64,000 nucleotides of DNA from Linnemannia elongata (taxonomy: Eukaryota; Mortierellomycota; Mortierellomycetes; Mortierellales; Mortierellaceae). Below the pieces are notes generated by a model, which made no database searches, was not told the DNA's origin, and worked only from the letters and a program-made list of their open reading frames with translations. Positions 23,202 through 34,155 of the stretch are shown piece after piece; positions within the stretch are counted from its first letter, which is position 1, and the number at the start of each line of letters is the position of its first letter. Where the stretch lies: contig JAXBDG010000003.1 of assembly GCA_036320915.1 (NCBI GenBank), forward strand, positions 558,001 to 622,000, given 5' to 3'. The translations under genes were made by a program, and so were the position numbers.

Positions 23202-24437
23202 TTATGCGGAGGCAGATTCTATTGATGGTGCGGTAGCCTCCTTGGCTTTTGGTGCAGAGTGGTCCTTAACCTGGAAGGGCATATTGAAGCCAGAGAGCAA
23301 CAAACGTGCCTCAAGGTTGGTATTGGCGGTGGTTGTAAAGGTAACGTCGAATCCAGTCATCCTGGGGAACATATCAAAGTTGTTCTCGATCTCGGGGAAT
23401 AATGACAGAGCGGAGGGGGCGAATCCCATGCCAATGTTTCCTGTAGCATCTCCTGCAGACTCAGGCAATCCTGGCCACTCCTTCATCCTTGGCAAAACAA
23501 CTTCGACCAACTTGTCCAAGAACTGGTACATCTTGTCGCCCTTCAACGTCACCTTGCATCCAATTGGGTTTCCTATTTGATTGAGGGTGGGTATATGTTA
23601 GCCTTCTTTTTCAAATGTAATAATAACACGCACAATAACGGAGCACAGTTCATGAAAGTGAAAAGCGATTGACGAGAACGAAATAAATGGTGAGAAGAGA
23701 AAAAGAGGAAGAGGAAGAAAATGATGACGAAGAGAATTATGACAGGGAAGAGGAAAGATAAGAACTGATAAACAGCCAGCCAGGAAGCGAATCGAAAGAA
23801 GATAGTGGCATGAAACAGACAGGCGCCGGATCAAACGAGAAATATGATCGGTTAAAGAAAAAAACAAATAACAAAAGGAACGCCTGAAAAAAAAATCCTC
23901 AGAAGACATACCAGCGCGCAACTTCCAGGGGTGGACACCCTTCTTGGAGTTGATAATCTCGGGCATCTCTCCGGTAATGGACTGGATGGCCATGAACCCG
24001 CTCAACAGGTTATACTTGCTCACCAGAGCCTCCTTCATCATGCAGTGGACATCAATCTTGACCAACTCGGGAATGTGGCGAGATGAGGGGGCCTTGGGAG
24101 CAGGCTTGATGTGCCTGTTGCCCTTCAGTTCCACGCGAACGCCCTCGGGAATCTTTGCCTTGGGCTTGAAGGTGTGGTTGTAGGTGAGGACCATCAAGTC
24201 GTCCTGGACAGTGTTGCGGTAGTGCTCGCGAAGTCTTGATACTCCTGTTGTGAAATCGCCCTTGTGCTCCAACAAGATAGAATCGTCCTGCTTGCTCTCC
24301 TTAGTAGAGACACCCTTCTTGGTTGCAGTGGCGGCGGTGGTTGAGGCGAGGCGAATCTGGTTGTTGATGAGGGATCCACGAAGGGGCTGTTGGCTCATGC
24401 CCAAGAGGACACGGGTGGATCTTGTCAAGGAAGCCAT
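23202..24437 (-). CDS. MRPL7: Mitochondrial large-subunit ribosomal protein uL5m
   Basis: Two exons, 24437-23912 and 23572-23202, give 298 residues. The N-terminal ~40 residues are basic, Ser/Thr-rich and free of acids, as expected of a matrix-targeting peptide. The body has the L5 hallmarks: LVKIDVHCMMKEALVSKYNL, then GNPIGCKVTLKGDKMYQFLD across the exon junction, then PRMTGFDVTFTTTANTN near the C-terminus. It acts in the central protuberance of the mitochondrial large ribosomal subunit. The intron (23911-23573) is purine-rich on the plus strand. The read-through alternative after residue 175 would lose the conserved C-terminal half, so the spliced form is chosen. Confidence 0.93.
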
Positions 24438-25358
24438 TGTCGAGTTGTTGTTATGTCCTTGACAGAGTGAGCGAAGAGAAAAGGGAGAAGAGAGGAAGGG
24501 ACGGTTAAGTAATGCGAAGAAGGAGGGTCGAGGGTAATCCCGAAGTCGAATGTCGAGTAGCCGTGGGTATCAGTTGTGCGGAGGGAGGTAAGGTGACAGG
24601 CAAAACGGACTTGTTTTGATTCAATGGCCAGGCACATAAGTCTAAGCCACGAATTTCGATCCGCTTATGCTCACACTAGAGAAGATCACTAGCTCACACG
24701 ATGAGTGTTTGCCACCAACCTTGTCTCCTATCTCCCTCACTGTCACTCGACCTACACCAAGACCAAGGAAATTATTAGGTTGTTCAAACAGCGACCACAT
24801 CAACCAAATACGCACCATGACCAAGCATGTCCTGGACGAACAAGGGTATGCTACATACTGGAGGCATCGATATCATGACACTTATATGCACAACCACAGG
24901 ACAACAATCCAATAACATAGGCGGCTCACCGACGCTCTTTATACACGCTTCGTTCATTTTCCTTAGCCTTTCTTGAGGCCCACCCTCACACCAGTCTTGC
25001 CTCTCAACTATAAATGTGGATGCCATGAAGATACAGAGTATACTTAAAGAACCCCCTCGTCCTTGTTCTTTCCATCGGCCATCGGAAGTAAGTCTCCCTT
25101 CCCAATCATATATATTCTTCTCGTGTGTTTTATGCACAAACAACCACCATTTTGCTTTTTCTGGGAGCCATCGTTTCCTTCATTTCTCCATATCCCCTGC
25201 TTTCGCCTTCAACGTTTTTGTCGCTTCACGTTTCTTCAAGTGCATCCCTTCTACTTCGCCCCTTTCTCCAGTTGCGTAGGAGGGCTCGAAGCCACAGCAG
25301 GATGTCATGGCACAGGAGGGTGGAGAGGTGAGAGAGGGGTCTTTTAGACAAGTGGTAG

Positions 25359-25571
25359 GCTCGGGAACTGACGGTTTGCCGTACCAACATCGATACAGTC
25401 AAGTTGTGTCCCAGCTTGTATTCCGTTTCGATCAAGCGTATCCCCCAAGAGAATATCCAAGATGAACACCCTGCACTTCGAGTCCTTGCCGACTGCATCA
25501 CTCTGATGATGCAGCGTTTTTGCCTCTGGGCAGTCGCGATGACTGAGACCGACCTGGAGGATGATTTGTAG
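25359..25571 (+). pseudogene. Possible last exon or gene remnant, family unknown
   Basis: A 70-codon open frame begins directly after a TAG that could be an intron acceptor (GTGGTAG) and ends at TAG 25569-25571. It includes VKLCPSLYSVSIKRIPQENI and ALRVLADCITLMMQRFCLW, and codon choice resembles the neighbouring genes. There is no in-frame ATG at its start. Upstream exons could not be fixed although a TATA-like element lies at ~25008. It may be a relic. Confidence 0.25.
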
Positions 25572-25705
25572 GAGGATGAGAAGGGTGAGATGGCAAAGTT
25601 GGAAAAGCTATCATTCTGTGCATCGATTTTCTATTTCCCCCTGCTGAAAGAATTGGAGTTTAGCCTCGATTGACCCGCCACTTGACGAAGAAGAGCCGTT
25701 CTCCA

Positions 25706-25729
25706 TTTTTTTTTTTTTTTTTTTTTTTT
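25706..25729. repeat. Poly(T) homopolymer, 24 nt
   Basis: T run about 130 nt beyond the SEC6 stop codon, i.e. A-rich in the sense of SEC6 transcription. It may lie in its 3' UTR. Confidence 0.95.
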
Positions 25730-25859
25730 GTAGATTTTATTATATGACTCGTGCCTTTTGTCCACAGTATTTTTAAAGGTGATGATGGATTGTATTTGTA
25801 AGGTGGAAAAGGGGGGAAGAGGGGTATGAAGGACAAAGGAAAAAAAAAACCAAGGGCGC

Positions 25860-28249
25860 TTATTGCTTGACCTTGCTGAAGATAGTTGCCGAGCGTGTAG
25901 CATCGATGGGATCCTTGTCCTTGAACTTTTCCTTAATGGGGTCCATGACTTCCTTGATGCTCGACCGGTCCATGTCATCCCTCCGTCCCAGGATATCCTC
26001 CACCAGCGAAATCGGCAAGTCGTGGTAGATGCGCTTCATCGAGTAAAAGTTGATATACGCCGTCCTCTTAGTGCTGCAAGCAAACTTGTGCAACTGCTCG
26101 ATCGCATCAAAGTCGTCCTCCAGGTCCTTGGGGTTCTTGTAGTCTGCGAAAAAGTTGAACACAGCCGCGCGATCTTGCTCGAGTCGTTCGGTGCAGGCTG
26201 GGAACTTGAGTCGAGCTCCACGGTTGCGGAGGGCGTCCATCTGAGCAATCATCAGGCGCTCCAACATCCAATCGATAAGCTTGTTGAACATGTAATCGTT
26301 CAGATGCACCCTGAAGTCATCGTTGTAATCCCTAAGTGTCGCCACGATCAGACCCATTGGGTCCTCCTCGTACCAGTTTGATGTATGAAGTTTGGAGAAG
26401 GGGTCCTTGACATCGTTAAACGCCAGATCCAGAAGTGCGTTGGCGCCGTGGGTTGCAACGTCGAAAAAGTCGTCCATAGTCTCGTTCAGCAGATCCCGTG
26501 CCGACTCAAAGTTCTTGGGGTTCTTAATCAGGTTCTCCGACTCCATCCTCTGCAGCACGGCGTCCGCAAACTCAGCACACTTGATCTGGTCGTTCGTTGC
26601 TGCCATAATGTACTCGGCCAGTCCGGGTGGTGTCGTTGAAGGTGACTCGATCTGCTTCTTCATCTCAGTTGTAATGAGATCCCTCCACCGCTGCTGGTAA
26701 TCCTTCATGACCTGGATGCACTCCTTGATAACTTGCTCCATAACTGTGCTCTGCTGGGAATCGGCCGCTAATGAAACTTGCTGGTTGACCATCTCGAACA
26801 TCAGACTGGCGGTCTGCATGTGGTACAGTTTATCCGAGTCCGTTGCAGGGGCCGCCGTTCTCTCTGTGAACTCGTTCGAAGCTGTGTTCATCATGTTGTT
26901 GATCCATTTGACGAGGTTGGTCCTGACTAACTTCAGGTACTCGTCCAGCAAGCCTTGCTCGTTTCCGTCCAACAATTGAGGCTCCAGCAACTCTTCCGTG
27001 ACGCCCAGTTGGTGGTTCATGCTGGCATAGTACTCTCGAACCCAGCGCAGCAGGTGCAAGATACGTCCGCCATCCAGCTCCGGTGACGTGACAATCTTGT
27101 TGGCGAGTTCGTAGACGTGTCGGTGGTACTCCAGAACAAAGAAAGGGAAAATTTTGTAGTTGGAAGGCGAGCGGGGGACCAAGTCGTCGTAGACCAGTGC
27201 TAGATCTGGGAAGACAAAGTCGATCGCGTCCAGGCACTCGATAGGTTCTTTATCAACACGCTCCATCAGAATGTTGAACTTGCGCGAGACCTCGTCATGA
27301 AGGACATCAAAGAACTTGCTCCGCAGCGACTTGGCTTCCCTGGCTGGTTTCTCGGTCTTTTTGTTGCCCAGGCCCTGACGCGACGCCCGACGCTCCGTCT
27401 TTGTCGAGACAGACTTGGCATCCGCAGCCTCCTCGCTCTCGATGATCTTGATGAGACGGACAATAACGGCACCCTGTTTGTTCTTGATGAGGTCGATCAT
27501 GTTGCGCGACAGCTCCCAAAGATATTCTTCAAACTCCTCAACAACCTGGTCGAGGCGACCAAAGTACTGCTTGAGTGTGACCTTGACATCCAGAGACTCG
27601 TCCTTGGCCATGTGCATGGTTGTGTTTCTGAGGTTCTCGAGTTTGTACAGCTGGTAATGGACGAGGAGGAGGTTGGGCGCAGGTCCAAGGATGTTCTTCA
27701 TATCGTCGCGCATCATGTTCTTTATTCTGTCCAGGTCCTGATGCAGCTCCTGAAAGTTGTTAACCAGCGTCTGGGTCGCCACAAAGTTCTGGTGTGTTTG
27801 AGAAATCTATATTACACACATTGCGAAACAACGCATTAAGAACCTTATGAACAAACTTGATACATACTGGAACAACACAACCAACACGTCCTGATATCAG
27901 ACAAAGCAAGGCTAAGTAGATGTGTGTAAGCTGTTACCTTGCGGATACGTGGGTAGTCGGTAATAAGACCCTGGGCGTCCTTGCAGAGCGAGTCGATGTT
28001 CTTCATGTTAGCGCGGACTCCCAGGACCTGCTCCTTGGTGGTGCCCAGGATGTCGAGTGCCTCCTTGGTTTCCTCCATCTGGTTCTGGACGCCAATCTTG
28101 AGTTGCTGGTCGACGATGGCCTTTTCGCGGATGAGCTTTTGGCGGAGAGCGACGAGGGTGGAGAGGTCGTCTGGGTGTTTAAGCATGGCCGAGATGATGG
28201 CGACCTTTGGGTCGGGAGCGATCGATATGACAGACTTTGCATCGACCAT
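25860..28249 (-). CDS. SEC6: Exocyst complex component SEC6
   Basis: Two exons, 28249-27938 and 27806-25860, join in phase 0 as RIRK/ISQTHQNF and give 752 residues, close to animal EXOC3. The N-terminus is a long coiled coil (residues ~40-110). The body has the Sec6 helical-bundle sequence, including LLVHYQLYKLENLRN, FFVLEYHRHVYEL, ILHLLRWVREYYASM and the conserved C-terminal block LVEDILGRRDDMDRS. Sec6 is a core exocyst subunit that tethers secretory vesicles at growth sites and binds the SNARE regulator Sec1. It is head to head with the AP-2 sigma gene, with 409 nt between start codons. No defect was seen. Confidence 0.95.
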
Positions 28250-28658
28250 GGCTGTTGCTGGCTCCTTCTTTGTACGGTGCGGTGTGCGGAGTGTTGGTGG
28301 TGTCGAAGGGAGTTGTTGGGAGGTGAAGGAAGGAACGTGGTCGGTTCAAGAGACAAAGAGTGCACGAGGGAAGAAGTGAGTGAGCCAGCGGGTTCTTTGA
28401 CTGCGTTTTCATCGTTGGAGGCCATTGGGAAATTATCCTCTCAGTTGGCTTCGCTTTCTCTCACTTTTCTTTTTGCTCTTCTCCGGTCAACTCACTCTAT
28501 CGCAACCTCCTCCAACCACCCCACCGTTACTTCCATCCTTCACTCGCATTCCTTCTCTTCTTTTCGACTACCCTTCTCCATCCCCACTGCAACTCATCTC
28601 CAACAGCCAACTTTCCTCGTCCTCCACCACTCCAAACGCTCTCGTTTTCTCCATCCAG
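28250..28658. promoter_or_regulatory. Shared divergent promoter, SEC6 / AP-2 sigma
   Basis: Only 409 nt separate the two divergent ATGs. The half next to AP-2 sigma is strongly C/T-rich on the plus strand. No clear TATA element was seen. Bidirectional promoter activity is inferred from spacing. Confidence 0.55.
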
Positions 28659-29556
28659 ATGGTAAAAATAGCCTACCATATTGATTATACACGACACCAC
28701 CGCTAACAACCAACTCAACTCCATTGCAACCATTACCTTCAATACCTAATGCAATCCCTCTCTCTCTTCCAGATTCGCTTTATCCTTGTCCAGAACCGCC
28801 AGGGCAAGACCCGGCTGTCGAAGTGGTATGCCCCCTACGAGGATGACGAGAAACTAAAGCTCAAGGGAGAGGTCCACCGTCTTGTGGCACCCAGGGACCA
28901 GAAATACCAGTCCAACTTTGTCGAGGTAATTTATATTTATCAAAAGAGTCGTTGAGCCCTCTTCCTTCCTCTTGCTGGCATGGTCGGTCCCTCCTTTTAT
29001 TAATTATTTCCTTCTCCTCCACAATGCATGGTCTTTTTGCTGTCGAACTGAATCAACCTCCTTCTCGTATCTCATGTCGATTGACTGACTACCTTTGCTA
29101 TGGCACCTTCACTTCATTCTACCTCGCCTACTAACCACTGGTTCAAATTGACCGTTAAAACAAAATTAGTTCCGCAACTTTAAGATCGTGTACCGTCGCT
29201 ATGCAGGACTCTTCTTTTGCTTGTGCGTCGACGCCAACGACAACGAGCTCGCCTACCTCGAGGCCATCCACTTCTTTGTCGAGGTTCTCGATGCCTTCTT
29301 TGGAAACGTGTGCGAGCTCGATCTTGTCTTTAACTTTTACAAGGTACTACACTTTTTCCCGCCTATTATCATTTATCACCGTCATTGCACATGGCCCCAT
29401 ATGAAAGATATGAAATGGTCAAGACTGACTGGCTTTCTTCTACTTTTCTTATTTCAGGTCTACTCGATTCTGGATGAAGTCTTTCTCGCGGGCGAGATTG
29501 AAGAGACCAGCAAAAACGTGGTCCTCACACGACTGGATCATCTCGACAAGCTGTAA
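28659..29556 (+). CDS. APS2: AP-2 clathrin adaptor complex, sigma subunit
   Basis: Four exons: 28659-28661 (start codon only), 28773-28925, 29170-29343 and 29458-29556, giving 142 residues, exactly the usual sigma-2 length. The spliced start reads [20 protein letters not shown], diagnostic of sigma-2. Then come [35 protein letters not shown] and [18 protein letters not shown]. It forms the small core subunit of AP-2, which sorts cargo (including dileucine motifs) into clathrin-coated pits. The first exon codes only ATG followed directly by a GTAAAA donor. The alternative of translating through gives no homology, and the spliced form restores the family N-terminus. Confidence 0.97.
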
Positions 29557-30074
29557 AAACAGGAAAGACTGGACATCCAACGACACCCCACAAACACAAC
29601 TAGCAGTTGCAGGATCCTGGAAACGACCACAATACCAATCGGAATATAATGAAAATAAACAACAAATCCAACATCTTGCTTCTCAGTCTTGTGTTCATTT
29701 TTTGAAGAGCATACCAAGTCCAAACACCATACCAATCAACCTTCTATTCAACATGAATCAATTCAATTATTATAAGAGGCGATTGTTTCCCCCCTCGCAC
29801 TCATGGATTCAACTTCTTCCTCCAGCCGGATACCGGAAGGTGATCTTCGTTAGAGATGGGAATGAAAATGCAATGCTCCTGGATTTCCAGTGCATTTACA
29901 AGTATAAGCACTTTTTCTCAGGCACACATCAAATGTTTGGCCCGCCAGGCACATTCAGATAAACACCTGAGTCTGAGACACTTGAGTTGTAGCGAGTTGA
30001 AGATATAATACATTAGAAAGATAATAAAGGCTAGTTTCTGAACAAGATCTAAGGACAGCATGAGTGGAGAACAC
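29557..30074. other. Convergent intergenic region
   Basis: A 3' to 3' spacer between AP-2 sigma and CENP-K. AT-rich, with AATAAA at 29654-29659. No gene was seen. Confidence 0.6.
29654..29659 (+). terminator. Candidate poly(A) signal AATAAA for AP-2 sigma
   Basis: AATAAA about 100 nt past the stop codon at 29556, in an A-rich context. Confidence 0.5.
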
Positions 30075-31412
30075 TCAGGAGTAGAAATCGATGAGACGAA
30101 GCCGCTGCGAGTCGCGAGGATGTCGTACGGCCACCCCTGCATTGATCAATTGCTCAATGTGGGGCGGGTAATATTCTCCAGGCACCAGCACCAGATAAGG
30201 ATCGGCAGGTTGACTCACAGACAAGTTCATTATATCTTCCAGCACCTGCTTCAAGTCATACACCGTCGGGTCATTGTCCTAAAATTGAGTCAGTGGAAGA
30301 GAAAAAAACCATCGTTAACAAAGACACGTTTGACGAAACATATCAATGCAATAGCACGTCCGATTCAAAAAATTCCAGTTAAAGAAGGCGCGCTCGCTTA
30401 CATCGGGCTGAATGGGTGGGTAGTACCGTGCAAGGAACTTTGTCAATTCACGCATGAGCTCCTGAACCAAGACCTTTGTCTCCATCATCTTTGTCCGTCC
30501 TTGCGTACTCTGCTGGCTCGATATTGACTCTCCCGACGTCGCAAGATCCTGTCGCCTCGCCTGCAAGGCTCGTCGGATCTCTTTGAGCTCTTTCATCAAT
30601 TGCATTTCTCCTGCCAGTTCTGCCTGTGTCTCCTCGAGTTCTTGCTTCAAGTGGGGAAGCATAATAGCAAGCTCGTGGATCGAGTCGTGGATTGACTGAC
30701 GGACGCGCAACTTGTTCACCTCTGACAACGGATCAGGGAAGTTGTGTTTGTCTAAAGGTAGGAAAGGTAATATATCAATGAGAAGTTGCAGGTCAGAAGA
30801 TGGATTTATAACTTCATGAAAGTTGAAACATCGATGTCCAGGATGTCTGTACGTTCAGTGTTGGTCCTTACTGGCGTGGATTTTTTTGTGCTCGGTCTTC
30901 AGACGTGCTTCCTCTATCCGCAGAATCGCTAGTTGCTATGTACCAAACCAAAGGAGGTCTCTGGTTAGCAAAACTGTCACCTTAGTAGTGTCATGTAGGC
31001 CCTTAAAACTACCAAACGAGCTTTGATTGTAGTACCTGCTCCTGCAGTGTGTTATCATTCTGCGGCCGCGTTACTGTAGACTGCTGCTTCTTGGCAACTT
31101 CCTGTCGCAACTACAACATGAACCACCGTAAATAAAGGCGTTTGTCAGTCCAAGTCTGGTGAGCTCTTTCAAAACTATTTTCCAAGAAAAAGTCCAAGTG
31201 TCCTCCGCCTGCTGTACCTGGTTCAGTCTCTCCAGTTTCTCAACACAACGCTCATGCAGAATCTCTCCAGTGATTCGAAGGTTCTCCTCACGCCTTTTGT
31301 AGGAAGCAGAATCGCGTGCGACGACGCTTGGGGAGGTGAGATTACTTTCAGCATTTGTTGAAGGTGTTGGCACTCCTGAAGCTGGCGTACGAAGTTCCTG
31401 AGCGTTGCTGAG

Positions 31413-31443
<31 letters not shown>

Positions 31444-31472
31444 GGCGTTGTTGGTGTGTCCGTGGGGTTCAT
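30075..31472 (-). CDS. CENPK: Inner kinetochore protein CENP-K
   Basis: Five exons: 31472-31218, 31110-31036, 30935-30872, 30751-30402 and 30278-30075, all phase-consistent, 315 residues. The N-terminus is low complexity (a Gly-Ala run, then Thr/Ser/Pro). The middle is coiled coil (residues ~65-260, e.g. LKQELEETQAELAGEMQLMK). The C-terminal block is diagnostic: LKQVLEDIMNLSVSQPADPY, YYPPHIEQLINAGVAVRHP and RLRLIDFYS match the conserved tail of vertebrate CENP-K in order and spacing. CENP-K is part of the CENP-H/I/K/M group of the constitutive centromere network. The start was moved to ATG 31472, because the frame upstream uses only TTG. Head to head with Acinus. Confidence 0.88.
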
Positions 31473-31693
31473 TGTGGACAAGAACAAAGGAGGCTCGCGT
31501 TCATTTGAAATTGGCGGCGTTCTTTTGGCCGCCTCTGCCCTCTAGTCACCGTAGATTTCATCATCGCATAAATTTCGGCCCTCCCAGTACACTTCGCCTC
31601 TTTCTCATTGTCCCACCTTTCGTTACATCACTCTTACCTCTCATTGACACGTTTCCAAGCAGCAACACGACATCGACAACAATAACAAGCACA
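31473..31693. promoter_or_regulatory. Shared divergent promoter, CENP-K / Acinus
   Basis: Just 221 nt between the divergent start codons at 31472 and 31694. C/T-rich toward the Acinus side. Co-regulation is inferred from spacing. No specific element was identified. Confidence 0.55.
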
Positions 31694-33667
31694 ATGATCG
31701 ACCCTAACTCACTCAAGGTCACAGAACTCAAGGCAGAGCTCACAGCACGTGGATTGTCAACCAAGGGCGTCAAGAAGGACCTGGTCACACGATTGGAAGA
31801 GGCTCTGGCGAACGATGGCACCACCACAGGCTCCGCCACCGAACCTGACGTCCCCCACAAGGATACCGACATGGATATTTCTGCAAACAACAATGATGAT
31901 AACGCGTCCAGTTCTGAACATGATACGCCAACATCAACACAGGAAGAGGCAAAGGAAATCGCCCAGATCGCCCCACCTGTCGCCGAACCTCTTTCTGCTC
32001 CTGCCGAGGCTGATATCGTCATGGCGCCAGCCCCAGTTCCTGTTCCAGCATCGTCCACAGAGCCATTATCGTCGATCGAAGGAATTCAGGCTTCAACCGC
32101 TGCGACTATCACACCCGATCCTGCTCTGGGAACCTCTACGCTGTCACAGGAAGGGTTGATCGACACAACGATGACCCCATCTGCAGAGCGGTCGATCGAG
32201 TCAAAGAAACGATCTCTGGAGACTGACGATAATACAGGAGCCAGCAGCAGCGGCAGCAGTAACGGGGAGTCGTCCTCGAGAGTGAAAGAGACTCCAGCAA
32301 AGAAACAAAAGGCGATTGCGATAAACCGGGACGGGAATGAACAAATCATTGCAGCAGCCAAGGAGACTTTGGAAGCTGATGCTCGTCGACGCAGCGCTGC
32401 ACCTTCTCCTTCACCAGCGCCACCAGCACACCCAGGACGTACTCTGTCATCGAGCACTATTGCCACGGTCGCCGAAGTGACAACACCAGCAGCAGCAGCA
32501 ATAGATTCAGACGCTGCCGATAGTCCTGCAACGGGATCGCCATCGGGACCACGATCACCGTCCGAGGACAAGAAGGCAGGGGGAAATGAACGGAGGGATG
32601 TCAGATCGCAGTTCCAGAGATCTATCCAGTTGGCGGCGCAGGATCGCAAGACGGAGGCTACATCAAAGTCTTCTACTGCGTCACCTACCACGACGAGCGC
32701 GTCTGTCGTTCTTCCCGAGCCAGCTTCGGTGAAAGGTATAAGCAGGGCGGTTTGACTGATCTGGCACCTCTTTGGATGTATGTCGGTCTTACACGTTGAA
32801 CTAACATGTCGTATTTATTCTTAACTGTCATAATCTATCATTAAACATAGATGATCCTAACCCCACAGTTAAGCGCGCGTTGACAATCACCAATTTCGTC
32901 CGACCTCTGGTCATTTCTCAAGTCAAGAGAATGCTCTCTGAATACGGCGAGATCGAGACCTTATGGTTGGATAGCATCAAGACACACTGCTACGTGGTCG
33001 TAAGTTTTGCGAAATTTGTTCCATGAACGTGTTTTGTTGACACCAACTACCTCCTTTTCACTTTATTTGTGTCTAACGCGATATATTTTTGTCATGTCAA
33101 CTAAACATAGTTCAAGGAAACAGCGGAGGCAGAAAAGGCATACAATCACACCAACAATCTGGTGTTCCCTCAGGAGACAGGCAAGGCCTTGAAGCCTTAC
33201 TTCATCTCGGCAGAAGCAGCACGTAACAGCATCGCAGCAGCAGAGTTGGCGCAAAAGTCTGGCAAGAAGCCCGTTATCTACACAGGCACGGAAAACGTCG
33301 CACCCGCCGCACCCGCCCCTGCTGAAAGACCCAAGGCAGAGCCCAAGTCTAAAACTATTGCTGTCCAACGTGACGCAACTGGAAGTATGTGTTATATTCT
33401 CTCTAGTCTTTTCACTTCCGCGCTATATGCATTACTTTCATTATTATGAAAGGAATTTTGTTCTAACAGTCGCCTGACTTTTTTCCTTCCTTCGATATTA
33501 TAGTCATTTTCAAGCGGCCGCAGGTGCAGGTTGTGCAGCCCACAGAGCTGTTCAACATGACCAAGGCAAAGCCGATGCTGTACTACAAGGCCGTCAAGGA
33601 ACCTCCTACACCAGCTTCACCCAAGGAGACTGATACCCCTGCTCCTCTAGTTGCTGAAGCCAACTAA
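31694..33667 (+). CDS. ACIN1: Acinus-like splicing/EJC factor (SAP + RRM)
   Basis: Four exons: 31694-32735, 32851-32999, 33111-33384 and 33504-33667, phase-consistent, 542 residues. A SAP DNA/RNA-binding motif lies at residues ~5-40 (LKVTELKAELTARGLSTKG). Then comes a long acidic, Ser/Pro-rich region with SR-like basic patches. The RRM (~355-435) starts RALTITNFVRPLVISQVKRM and includes YGEIETLWLDSIKTHCYVVF. Near the C-terminus TELFNMTKAKPMLYYKAV matches the RNPS1/SAP18-binding segment of Acinus. Domain order and this segment support Acinus, the scaffold of the ASAP complex acting with the exon junction complex in the nucleus. Its loss in budding yeast is consistent with an early-diverging fungus. 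Confidence 0.9.
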
Positions 33668-34155
33668 ACATAAAACAAGAGGGTTTGGTTGCAATAATGA
33701 ACAAAACTTGAATTTTCTCGTACTCCAAAAATGACTCATGCGACAACTTCTCGTTTTCTTTCTGGTCCGGTTTCTGGTTAATATGCACATAAAGTGCTCA
33801 TGGAATAGTGGGGGGCAAAAGGAACCATGTATCGGCCAAGAAGATGGGAACAGGAAAGGGGAAAGGGTGGTTGAAAAAAAGGAGACAGCACCATCTTTTT
33901 TCTTCTTTATTTTTTGCGTTTTTTCTTCGTTCATTTTTTTTCCTTTGGCTTTAGCTTGTCGTTAGGGTTGGCGTCCCAGAAATCCCGAAATAAAAAAAAC
34001 AATAGGGTGTGATTGTCGTAATATCCTGATCTCCTTGTACTGAACGCCTTCCGTCCTCCAAACAACCAAAAGAGAATCCCGAAAAAGAAACGCCTCCAAC
34101 AAAGATGTATCGATCAAGAAGGGGAAACACCACGGGGCAAGGCACGAGGAGTAAT
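33668..34155. other. Convergent intergenic region
   Basis: A 488-nt spacer between the 3' ends of Acinus and eL32, with T-rich stretches at 33890-33945. No gene was seen. Confidence 0.6.

Larger units (their letters stand above)
24438..25859. other. Intergenic region between uL5m and SEC6
   Basis: About 1.4 kb. It holds the uL5m promoter, a TATAAAT at about 25008 (plus strand), a coding-like stretch at 25359-25571 (listed) and a 24-T run at 25706-25729 near the SEC6 3' end. No complete gene was recognised. Confidence 0.5.

Noticed and set aside
31561..32691. Minus-strand ORFs of 165 and 201 codons
   Set aside because: Antisense to Acinus exon 1, which has the SAP motif and correct splice phase.
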